A stretch of DNA of 64,000 nt. Source: Actinomyces oris (GTDB lineage: Bacteria; Actinomycetota; Actinomycetes; Actinomycetales; Actinomycetaceae). Each line of letters begins with the position of its first letter. Position 1 is the first letter of the stretch. Positions 55,351 to 62,227 of the stretch are shown here, one piece after another. Position numbers and translations under genes: made by a program. The stretch is taken from contig NZ_VICC01000008.1 of assembly GCF_006546825.1 (NCBI RefSeq), forward strand, positions 1-64,000, in the 5' to 3' direction. The notes beneath the pieces were generated by a model. It saw only the letters and a list, made by a program, of their open reading frames with translations, did no database searches and was not told the origin of the DNA.

Positions 55351-56139
55351 GTGACGACGCAGTCCTACCTCTCACGGCAGGTCACCCTCACCGTCCAGGG
55401 GCAGAGGCTCGGGGGACTGGCCTACGTCCCGCGCACGGCGTCGTCGGCCCCTGCACCCCTGGTCATCTGCTGCCACGGCATGGAGGGCTCCCATACCCGC
55501 GTCGCCCCCATGGCCCGGCGCTTCGCCGGGGCCGGGGCCGTGGCCATCTGCTTCGACTTCCGCGGGGGCGGCGGCAGCGCCAGCCAGGGTGAGACCACCG
55601 CGATGTCGGCCCTGACCGAGCTGGCCGACCTCGAAGCCGTCCTCACTGCCGCCTGCGCCTGGCCGGAGGTCGACGCCTCCCGGGTCGCCCTGTTCGGGCT
55701 GAGCCTGGGCGGAGCGGTCGCAGCGCTCGCGGCCGCCCGCCACCCGCAGCGGATCACCGCCCTGGCCCTGTGGTACCCGGCCCTGCGGCTGGGGGAGAAC
55801 CTTCGCGCCGCCTTCCACACTCCGGCGGCCGTTCCCGAGGAGTTCGACTGGGCGGGCACCCGCCTGGGGCGCGCCTACGCCGTCGACGGCTGGAACCTGG
55901 AGGTCGGGGCCGAGCTGGCCACCTACCGCCGTCCCGTCCTCATCGTCCACGGGGACCAGGACCGCGCCGTGCCCATTGAGGTCTCCCGGGCCGCCGTGAG
56001 CGCCACCCCTGACGCCGAGCTCGTCACCATCCCCGGCGCCGCCCACGGCTTCGGCGACGCCAACTGGGAGGAGGCCATGCGCCGCACCATCGGCTTCCTG
56101 GCCTGGAACGGGGTCCTCGAGGAGGACCGAGAGGAGTGA
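55351..56139 (+). CDS. Alpha/beta hydrolase
   Basis: A 262-aa hydrolase. CCHGMEGSHTR is the oxyanion region, the nucleophile is Ser in LFGLSLGGA, the acid lies in IVHGDQDRAVP and the His in GAAHGFGDANW. Similar to dienelactone-hydrolase/YpfH-like serine hydrolases. The GTG has a perfect AAGGAG 5 nt upstream. Follows the CMD-family gene, so the two may act on related small molecules. Confidence 0.85.
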   Translation: MTTQSYLSRQVTLTVQGQRLGGLAYVPRTASSAPAPLVICCHGMEGSHTRVAPMARRFAGAGAVAICFDFRGGGGSASQGETTAMSALTELADLEAVLTAACAWPEVDASRVALFGLSLGGAVAALAAARHPQRITALALWYPALRLGENLRAAFHTPAAVPEEFDWAGTRLGRAYAVDGWNLEVGAELATYRRPVLIVHGDQDRAVPIEVSRAAVSATPDAELVTIPGAAHGFGDANWEEAMRRTIGFLAWNGVLEEDREE

Positions 56140-56228
56140 GCCGCGCGGCGAACAGCGGGAACGGGCGGCGCAGCCCGTTTATCTGACAGCGGTGGTTCCT
56201 GAGCCGCAGGCGTCGCAGAATTGACCGC

Positions 56229-57038
56229 ATGAGCGCACACGAGACTGCGGACCTGACCAGTGTCAGCAAGACGATGCTGCTGACCCTCCACGCCAGGGCG
56301 GAGCACACGCTCTCCGAACGGCCGCGCTTCACAGACCCTGCCGCCGTTGAACTCGTCTCCCGGCTCGACTACGACTTCACCATGGCCAGACAGGACCGGC
56401 TCATGGCCGACGGCGTCGTGCTGCGCACCCTCACGCTCGACCCGCTCGTGGCCGGGTACCTGGACACCCACCCCGGCTGCACGGTGGTCAACATCGCCTG
56501 CGGGCTCGACACCCGTTTCCAGCGCCTCGACGACGGGCGCGTCACCTGGTACGACCTCGACCTGCCCGACGTCATCGCGCTGCGACGTCGGCTGCTCGAG
56601 GACGGCGAGCGTCACCGCACCATTGCCGCCTCCGCCCTCGACCCCGACTGGCCCGACCAGCTGGAGGACATGAGCCGCGACGTGCTCGTCATCATCGAAG
56701 GACTGAGCATGTACCTCGAGCAGGAGGAGGTGCGCATGCTCCTGGACATCATCGCTGCGCGCCTGCCCGGTGCGACCGTCCTCATCGAGGTCATGCCCCG
56801 CCTGTTCCAGAAGTACGGCCGGGAGCGCTCAGTGGAGGACGCGGGTGCGCGCTACACCTACGGCTGCTCCAGCGCGGCCGAGTTCCGCCGCACGGTGGCC
56901 CCCGGCTACACGCTGCTCCACGACGTCCCCTTTACCCGCACCATCGCGCGCTACCACCCCCTGCTCGCGCCCCTGACGCGGCTGCCGCTGGTGGGCAGAC
57001 TCTCCGAGCGCATCGTGGTGCTCCGGGCGCCGGCCTGA
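56229..57038 (+). CDS. SAM-dependent methyltransferase (LCM/PPM family)
   Basis: A 269-aa class I methyltransferase of the leucine carboxyl methyltransferase-like group, often called polyketide O-methyltransferase-like. SAM motif VVNIACGLDTRFQRLD at about 88-103, followed by WYDLDLPDVIALRRRLL and the post-motif LVIIEGLSMYLEQEEV. LSERPRFTDPAAVEL near the N-terminus is typical. No secondary-metabolite cluster is adjacent, so the substrate is unknown. The ATG lacks a clear ribosome site. Confidence 0.85.
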   Translation: MSAHETADLTSVSKTMLLTLHARAEHTLSERPRFTDPAAVELVSRLDYDFTMARQDRLMADGVVLRTLTLDPLVAGYLDTHPGCTVVNIACGLDTRFQRLDDGRVTWYDLDLPDVIALRRRLLEDGERHRTIAASALDPDWPDQLEDMSRDVLVIIEGLSMYLEQEEVRMLLDIIAARLPGATVLIEVMPRLFQKYGRERSVEDAGARYTYGCSSAAEFRRTVAPGYTLLHDVPFTRTIARYHPLLAPLTRLPLVGRLSERIVVLRAPA

Positions 57039-57062
57039 GCGCTGGATGGACGCTGGGCCGGT

Positions 57063-57302
57063 ACTGGGTAAGGTCCCGGTCTGGCACTGCTCAGCACTGG
57101 ACCGACACGAGGCCTGGGCGGCCGGTCTCGACGGGGACATCCTGCGCGTGGGGGTGCATTCCCTCGGTGGGGGACACCCTGCGCGTTGGGGGACAGGAAT
57201 CCAGTCCCCGACGGCGTCGAATGCCCCCGGCCGGACGGAAATGTCCCCGGCCGCGTGGAACGTCCCCGATGGCGCCGGACGCCCGGGCCTGGAGGCGTGC
57301 GT
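57063..57302 (+). repeat. Long dispersed repeat, copy 1
   Basis: Core 57133-57268 is shared with three other copies (58050, 61475, 62059). It begins GGGGACATCCTGCGCG, has further GGGGACA units, and ends with inverted GTCCCCGG units, making a large imperfect palindrome. Flanks 57063-57132 and 57269-57302 are also shared with copy 2. It lies between the methyltransferase gene and the Doc toxin gene. Confidence 0.8.
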
Positions 57303-57311
57303 CTCCAGGCC
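57286..57311 (-). terminator. Hairpin downstream of doc
   Basis: Perfect 9-bp arms GGCCTGGAG (57286-57294) and CTCCAGGCC (57303-57311), about 33 bp past the doc stop on the minus strand. Confidence 0.5.
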
Positions 57312-57343
57312 GAGAGGCCGACGCCGTGTCCCGCCGTGCTGCT

Positions 57344-57763
57344 CTATTCCGAGTCGCGGCCGTGCCATGGAGACAGGGCAGCAGTGATCTCCTTGAGTGA
57401 GAGCTTCCCAGCGGCGACGTCCATCACCAGCCGGTAGGTGTCGTCGTCGGGAGCCTCGACCCAGTGGCCGTTGATGTCCAGGAAGACCAGCGTGGCCAAC
57501 CACCCCAGGCGCTTGTTGCCATCCGCCAGTGGATGATTGCGGACCAGGGAATCGAGCAGCGCCGCCGCCTTCTCATCGATCGTGGCGTAAACGTCGTGTC
57601 CCCAGAGCATGGCCGCAGTTCGGTGCAGCGCCGAGTCGAGCAGGCCGAGATCCCGGACCGGTCCCACAGCAAGGTCCTCAATGAGAGACAGTGCGTCCTC
57701 GAGCGTCAGGTACTCGACCGTCTCTACCCGATCAGCGGCCGAGGCGTTCCAGGACTTCGGCAT
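57344..57763 (-). CDS. doc: Doc toxin (Fic/Doc family)
   Basis: A 139-aa death-on-curing toxin. VEYLTLEDALSLIEDLAVG opens the domain, and the Fic core is NHPLADGNKRLGWL, the H-x-L-x-D-G-N-K-R form typical of Doc, which phosphorylates EF-Tu. The helix DEKAAALLDSLVRN precedes it. The only sensible in-frame start is the ATG at 57763, which overlaps the antitoxin gene by 32 bp and lacks a ribosome site, implying coupling. The 186-aa open frame runs through the antitoxin gene and is not real over its full length. Confidence 0.88.
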   Translation of the reverse strand: MPKSWNASAADRVETVEYLTLEDALSLIEDLAVGPVRDLGLLDSALHRTAAMLWGHDVYATIDEKAAALLDSLVRNHPLADGNKRLGWLATLVFLDINGHWVEAPDDDTYRLVMDVAAGKLSLKEITAALSPWHGRDSE

Positions 57764-57929
57764 ACCGGTTGCGGATGCGGGCGGAGGCGTCTGCGACTCG
57801 CTGCTCATGTCCGCGGCGCGCGGCCACCTCGTGGATCGCCCGGATCGTTGCCTCCTGGCGGCTGACTCCGTCCTCCTGTGCAAGGAGCGCGAGCAGCCGC
57901 TCATCCTCTCTGCTCAAGCGCAATGTCAT
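57732..57929 (-). CDS. Antitoxin of ribbon-helix-helix type
   Basis: A 65-aa protein beginning MTLRLSREDERLLALLAQ, a ribbon-helix-helix-type N-terminus, with a charged helical C-terminus (SARIRNRYAEVLERLGR) that would bind Doc. I chose the second ATG because GGAGG lies 7 nt before it. The operator-like palindrome at 57953-57971 lies 24 bp upstream. First gene of the antitoxin-toxin pair. Confidence 0.85.
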   Translation of the reverse strand: MTLRLSREDERLLALLAQEDGVSRQEATIRAIHEVAARRGHEQRVADASARIRNRYAEVLERLGR

Positions 57930-57952
57930 CGCCATGCCTCCACAGTAGCAGG

Positions 57953-57971
57953 TGGTACCAGACTGGTATCA
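57953..57971 (-). promoter_or_regulatory. Palindromic operator of the Doc module
   Basis: TGGTACCAG-A-CTGGTATCA, 9-nt arms with one mismatch, 24 bp upstream of the antitoxin start. It is placed as expected for autoregulation by the antitoxin-toxin complex. Confidence 0.65.
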
Positions 57972-57979
57972 GATAGGGC

Positions 57980-58221
57980 GTTGGGTAAGGGCCTGGCTGG
58001 TGCTGGCTTGGCACTGGCCCGGCACGAGGCCTGGGCGGCCGATCTCGACGGGGACATCCTGCGCGTGGGGGTGCATTCCCTCCCGGTCGGGGACAGGCTG
58101 CGCGTAGGGGGACAGGATTCCGGTCCCTGACGGCGTCGAATGCACCCGGCCGGAAGGACACGCCCCCGGCCGCGTGGAATGTCCCCGACGGCGTCGGATG
58201 TCCAGGCCCGGAGGTGCGCGT
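57980..58221 (+). repeat. Long dispersed repeat, copy 2
   Basis: Second copy, core 58050-58187, with both flanks matching copy 1 at lower identity. Copies 1 and 2 lie as direct repeats on either side of the Doc toxin-antitoxin module. The gap 57930-58310 otherwise holds only the Doc operator and the mcrB upstream palindrome. Confidence 0.8.
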
Positions 58222-58270
58222 ACCCGGCTGGTAGCGATGGGGTGAGCTGGCACTACTATTCTCTCTGGGC

Positions 58271-58292
58271 GTGCCCGCAGCGCTGCGGGCAC
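58271..58292 (+). promoter_or_regulatory. Perfect 22-bp palindrome upstream of mcrB
   Basis: Arms GTGCCCGCAG and CTGCGGGCAC meet at a central CG. It lies just after a TACTAT/TATTCT -10-like segment (58254-58262) and 18 bp before the mcrB ATG, so a protein bound here would cover the transcript start. A short hairpin in the leader is the alternative reading. Confidence 0.55.
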
Positions 58293-58310
58293 GGGCGATG
58301 AGGAGGAATC

Positions 58311-60290
58311 ATGGGCGAGCCGATGACGACGTCGGACGAGGATGCTCAGACGGCCGAGAAGCAGGAGCGCGGCTACTGGCTCTACGTCCCGGGTGAGGGC
58401 GCCGGGAAGTGGGAGGAGTTTCGAGGGGCCGGGATCATGGCGCTCAACTGGGACCGGATCGGTGACCCCACCAGCTACCCGAACGAGGAGGCGGTCATCG
58501 AGGCGCTGGAGGCCGGCTACGGGGACTGGGGCGGCAGGCCGACAGGCGCGGCGGGAATGATCCGGGACTTCACCCGCACGATGCGTCCCGGCGACGTCGT
58601 CTACGCCCGGCGCGGTCCCACCGAGATCATCGGGCGCGGTGTCGTCCGCTCGGAGTTCCGTTACGACGACGCCCGCCCCGCCTACCGCTGCGTGCGCGAC
58701 ATCGAGTGGACGCATGTCGGTTCTTGGCCGCTCGACCGGCGTGTGGGCGCAGTGAGTCTGCAACGGGTCACGGAGAACACGAGCTACAACCCGGCCCAGC
58801 TCGAGTCGCTGTTCCGGGACCGGAACGTCTCGGGCGCGCCGACTGCCTCCGCCCGGGCGCAGGGTGTCGGAGACTCCGAGAAAGCCAAGAAACCTGAGCT
58901 CCAGCACTGGCTTTACACCCCGGGTGAGGGTGCGGCGAGATGGGATGAGTTTCGAACGGCCGGGATCATGGCGCTCAACTGGGACCGGGTTGGCGATCTT
59001 GCCTCCTTCCCCGACAAGGAGTCGCTCCTGAACGCGCTCTACACCCATTACGGGGACTGGGGCGGCCGCCCACGTAAGGCCGCGGACTCGGTGTGGGACT
59101 ACATCCATGCCATGAAACCAGGCGACATCGTCTATGTCCGCCGCAGCTTCAATGAGATCGTGGGGCGCGGAGTAGTTCGCTCCGACTATCGCTATGACGA
59201 GGACCGGTCATCCTTCCGGGCTGTGCGTGACGTCGAGTGGACGCATGTCGGCTCCTGGCCGCTCGAGCAGCGGATCGGCATACTGATGCTGCAACGCCTC
59301 ACAGAGAACACGAAGTACACACCGGATCAGCTCAACGCGCTGATCGGAATCGAGGACTCGTGCACTCCCTCGTCCGTGGACGAGCGGCACGGCAGTAACG
59401 ATCTCGATGAGGCGGACGAGCACTACACCAGTGCCGATTTCTTGGACGAGGTCTTTCTCAGTCCTGAGGACCTGGAGCAGATGCTCGGGTTGCTGCGCCG
59501 CAAGAAGAACCTCATCCTCCAGGGCGCTCCTGGCACGGGGAAAACCTTCGCGGCCAAGCGCCTGGCCTACGCCCTCATGGGGCAGACGGATGACTCGCGG
59601 GTGGAGGTGGTGCAGTTCCACCAGTCGACCGCCTACGAGGACGTCGTCGTCGGGCTGCGTCCCACGGCCGAGGGCGGGTTCGCGGCCGCCGAGGGCGTCT
59701 TCGCCAGGTTCTGCCGGCGCGCTGCCGCCGACCCGGGGCGGGACTACGTGTTCATCATCGACGAGATCAACCGGGCCAACATCTCCAAGGCCTTCGGTGA
59801 GCTGCTCATGCTTATCGAGGCCGAGCACCGTGGGGAGGCGCTGCGCCTGCCCGTGTCCGGGGATCTGCTGTCCGTCCCGAAGCGGCTCCACATCATCGGC
59901 ATGATGAACACCGCCGACCGGGGGTTGGCCCTCATCGACTACGCGCTGCGGCGCCGCTTCGCCTTCTTCGAGATGAAACCGGCCCTCGACCACCCCGGGT
60001 TCCGCAGACACGTCGAGGCCGTGGGCAGCTCGAGGCTGGAGGCGCTGGTCGACGTCGTGCGCCGCCTCAACCAGCGGATCGCCGAGGATGAGGCTCTCGG
60101 GCCCGGGTTCCAGATCGGCCACTCCTACCTGTGCCTGCCTGCGGCAGACCCCGAGAACCCTGCGGGGGCGGATGCGGATGTGGCCTCGGTGGTGCGCTAC
60201 GAGCTGGCTCCGCTGGTGCGCGAGTACTGGTTCGACAACCCGGCTGCGATGGACGAGAGCATTCACGCCCTGGAGAGCATCCTGCCATGA
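58311..60290 (+). CDS. mcrB: McrB-type restriction ATPase with duplicated EVE-like N-terminus
   Basis: A 659-aa protein. Residues 21-170 and 198-350 are two copies of one EVE/PUA-like module (WLYVPGEGAGKWEEF / WLYTPGEGAARWDEF; GIMALNWDR; GDVVYARRG / GDIVYVRRS; VEWTHVGSWPL in the second). Such modules bind modified bases. The C-terminal AAA+ domain has Walker A GAPGTGKT (405-412), Walker B FIIDEINRANISK and NTADRGLALIDYALRRRF, all typical of McrB GTPases. AGGAGG precedes the ATG. It overlaps mcrC by 4 bp. Role: recognise modified foreign DNA and drive McrC cleavage. Confidence 0.92.
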   Translation: MGEPMTTSDEDAQTAEKQERGYWLYVPGEGAGKWEEFRGAGIMALNWDRIGDPTSYPNEEAVIEALEAGYGDWGGRPTGAAGMIRDFTRTMRPGDVVYARRGPTEIIGRGVVRSEFRYDDARPAYRCVRDIEWTHVGSWPLDRRVGAVSLQRVTENTSYNPAQLESLFRDRNVSGAPTASARAQGVGDSEKAKKPELQHWLYTPGEGAARWDEFRTAGIMALNWDRVGDLASFPDKESLLNALYTHYGDWGGRPRKAADSVWDYIHAMKPGDIVYVRRSFNEIVGRGVVRSDYRYDEDRSSFRAVRDVEWTHVGSWPLEQRIGILMLQRLTENTKYTPDQLNALIGIEDSCTPSSVDERHGSNDLDEADEHYTSADFLDEVFLSPEDLEQMLGLLRRKKNLILQGAPGTGKTFAAKRLAYALMGQTDDSRVEVVQFHQSTAYEDVVVGLRPTAEGGFAAAEGVFARFCRRAAADPGRDYVFIIDEINRANISKAFGELLMLIEAEHRGEALRLPVSGDLLSVPKRLHIIGMMNTADRGLALIDYALRRRFAFFEMKPALDHPGFRRHVEAVGSSRLEALVDVVRRLNQRIAEDEALGPGFQIGHSYLCLPAADPENPAGADADVASVVRYELAPLVREYWFDNPAAMDESIHALESILP

Positions 60291-61402
60291 CGGCAGCCCT
60301 GCCCGGCCCGGCGCGAAACGGGGCTCCCGGCCGGCCGCACCAGCGTGGTCCGAGCACCGTCCTGCTCAAGAACGTCTACTACATGCTCGCCTACGCCTTC
60401 AAGGCACTGGAGACCGGAGAGCACCGGCGCCTGGCGGCCGAGGACTTCGATCACGTCCACGACATGCTCGCCGCGATCCTGGCCGGCGGGCTGGACAACC
60501 AGCGCCGACGCGGTTTTGAGCGGGACTACCAGCCTTTCACCGAGGACCTGACGGTTGTGCGGGGGCGCATCGACCCCGCCGCCACGATGCGGCTCAGGGC
60601 CCGCCGCCGGAGCCTGGTGCGCTGCGGCTACGACGAGCGCACCGAGAACACCCTCATGAACCGGCTCCTCAAGACCGCCGCCCTGCGCCTGATCCTGCAC
60701 GGCGACATCGCCCCGGCTCGCAGGACGCGCCTGAAGTCGACACTGCTCGTCATGGGTGACGTCGAGGTGATGAGCGCTGGGGACCTGCGGCGGCTGCACT
60801 GGGAGAGCCTGCGCTTCCACCGAGGCAACCGCTCCTATCGACTGCTCATGGGCGTGTGCCGACTCATCCTGGACGAGCGGCTGCTCAGTGGCACCGACGG
60901 CGCGGTCAGCCTCGCCGACTTCCTCGACCCCCAGGAGCTGAGCGCCCTCTACGAGCGCTTCGTCCTGGCCTACTTCCGCCGCCACCACCCCCGCCTGCGC
61001 GCCGGCGCTCCCTGGGTGAGCGGAGGCATCGAGGACGCCCCGGTCTTCCTCCCAGGACTGCACACCGACATCGTCCTGACCGGGCCGGAGCGGACCCTCA
61101 TCATCGACACCAAGTGCTACGGGCGCATCCTCGGCTCCCGCTACGACAGGTCGATTCTGTCCCCGGCCAACCGCAACCAGATCTACAGCTACGTCATGCA
61201 CGAGGCCAGCGACTCTCGGCAGGCCGGGCGCGATGTCGCCGGCATGCTGCTCTACGCCCAGACCGCCGTCGAACCGCCGATCTGCGAGACGTGGATCGAG
61301 ACCGGGCACCGCTTCCATGTGCGCACCCTCGACCTGGACCGGGACTTCACGGAGATCGCCGCTCAGCTCGACGACGTCGCCGCTCTGCTCGCACCAACCT
61401 GA
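60287..61402 (+). CDS. mcrC: McrC-type restriction nuclease subunit
   Basis: A 371-aa protein. The N-terminal and middle helices (VLLKNVYYMLAYAFKALE, GYDERTENTLMNRLLKTAA) match the McrC family, and the C-terminal PD-(D/E)xK nuclease core is visible in LHTDIVL then LIIDTKCYG (D...D-x-K). NRNQIYSYVMH follows, as usual. The ATG overlaps the mcrB stop as ATGA. With McrB it forms a modification-dependent (type IV) restriction system. Confidence 0.93.
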   Translation: MTAALPGPARNGAPGRPHQRGPSTVLLKNVYYMLAYAFKALETGEHRRLAAEDFDHVHDMLAAILAGGLDNQRRRGFERDYQPFTEDLTVVRGRIDPAATMRLRARRRSLVRCGYDERTENTLMNRLLKTAALRLILHGDIAPARRTRLKSTLLVMGDVEVMSAGDLRRLHWESLRFHRGNRSYRLLMGVCRLILDERLLSGTDGAVSLADFLDPQELSALYERFVLAYFRRHHPRLRAGAPWVSGGIEDAPVFLPGLHTDIVLTGPERTLIIDTKCYGRILGSRYDRSILSPANRNQIYSYVMHEASDSRQAGRDVAGMLLYAQTAVEPPICETWIETGHRFHVRTLDLDRDFTEIAAQLDDVAALLAPT

Positions 61403-61474
61403 GACCCACTCCGAGCCGCGAGCGTGTCATCAAGTCAGGTCCTTGGTGATCTCTTCAAGCCCGAGTTCTCCAGC

Positions 61475-61594
61475 GGGGACATCCTACGTGTGCGGGTGCA
61501 CTTTCTTCTGGGCGGGGACATGTCGCGCGTTGGGGGACAGGATTCCGGTCCCCGACGGCGTCGAATGCCCCCGGCCGCACAGAAATGTCCCCGG
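61475..61594 (+). repeat. Long dispersed repeat, copy 3 (shorter)
   Basis: Third copy in the same orientation. It starts GGGGACATCCTACGTG and keeps GGACAGGATTCCGGTCCCCG in the centre, but diverges after the second inverted GTCCCCGG unit, so the last unit is missing. It lies 72 bp after mcrC. The rest of the 61403-61811 gap shows no gene. Confidence 0.78.
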
Positions 61595-61811
61595 CCGTCG
61601 CTGCGTGTTGGAGACCAAGACGCACGGGACGAGTGCTGACGACGCAGGTGTCCACAAGGGCTACTGTCCCGCCGCGGAATCCCCGTGTTGTGGAGTCCGA
61701 GAAGGGCTGTTGGCACCCGTTGGCATGATGGGTGATGCCTCCCCATGGCACCTTCACCCGGAACACTCATGTCCTTGCCGGGGAGGAAGAAGCCGGGAGG
61801 AGGTGAGGGCC

Positions 61812-61955
61812 GTGTCCAAGCCGAGAGGACGACGCGCAGAAGTCCGCAAGGGCAAGGTAACGGCCCGGAAGGTGAGCGAAGTCTTGACCGCTGTCGCTCG
61901 CCTGATCCGGGCCGTCGGTGTCCTTGTGGATGCCCTCAGCACGTGGATCGGCTAG
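61812..61955 (+). CDS. Possible 47-aa basic, amphipathic peptide
   Basis: A short frame starting at GTG with a strong GGAGGAGG site 8 nt upstream, and ending 15 bp before a terminator-like hairpin. The first 20 residues are very basic (SKPRGRRAEVRKGKVTARK); the rest is a hydrophobic helix (LTAVARLIRAVGVLVDAL) ending in STWIG. It has no recognised homologue family. Size and charge would suit a membrane-active peptide, a toxin or a leaderless bacteriocin, but it may also be chance. Bounded by repeat copies 3 and 4. Confidence 0.45.
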   Translation: MSKPRGRRAEVRKGKVTARKVSEVLTAVARLIRAVGVLVDALSTWIG

Positions 61956-61970
61956 GCCGTTCCCTTGCGA

Positions 61971-62005
61971 GGGGAGCCGCCCGGCTAGCACCCGGGTGGC
62001 TCCCC
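61971..62005 (+). terminator. Hairpin after the 47-aa frame
   Basis: GGGGAGCCGCCCGG (61971-61984) pairs with CCGGGTGGCTCCCC (61992-62005), 14 bp with one G-T pair and a 7-nt loop. Its place supports a real transcript ending here. Confidence 0.65.
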
Positions 62006-62058
62006 ACCATTATGAGGCCGCCCATCCGCACTGTCCACATCGCATTCTTCCTTCGGCC

Positions 62059-62196
62059 GGGGACATCCTGCGCGTGGGGGTGCATTTTCTCCCGGCCGGG
62101 GACATGTCGCGCGTAGGGGGACAGGATTCCGGTCCCCGACGGCGTCGAACGCCCCCGGACGGAATGACACGCACCCGGTCGCGTGGAATGTCCCCG
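62059..62196 (+). repeat. Long dispersed repeat, copy 4
   Basis: Fourth copy in the same orientation, full length (138 bp), ending 31 bp before the amylase start. Its core is close to copy 2 and its middle is closest to copy 3. Confidence 0.8.
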
Positions 62197-62227
62197 GCCG
62201 CGGGGGAGGACTGGCAGCATCGGAACC

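Noticed and set aside
57764..57904. Extended 186-aa Doc protein
   Set aside because: The extra residues are the antitoxin gene read in another frame; the Fic domain begins near residue 60 of that frame.
57063..62196. CRISPR-like array
   Set aside because: The four repeats are over 100 bp, palindromic and separated by 0.5-3 kb with whole genes between them; there are no short spacers or cas genes.
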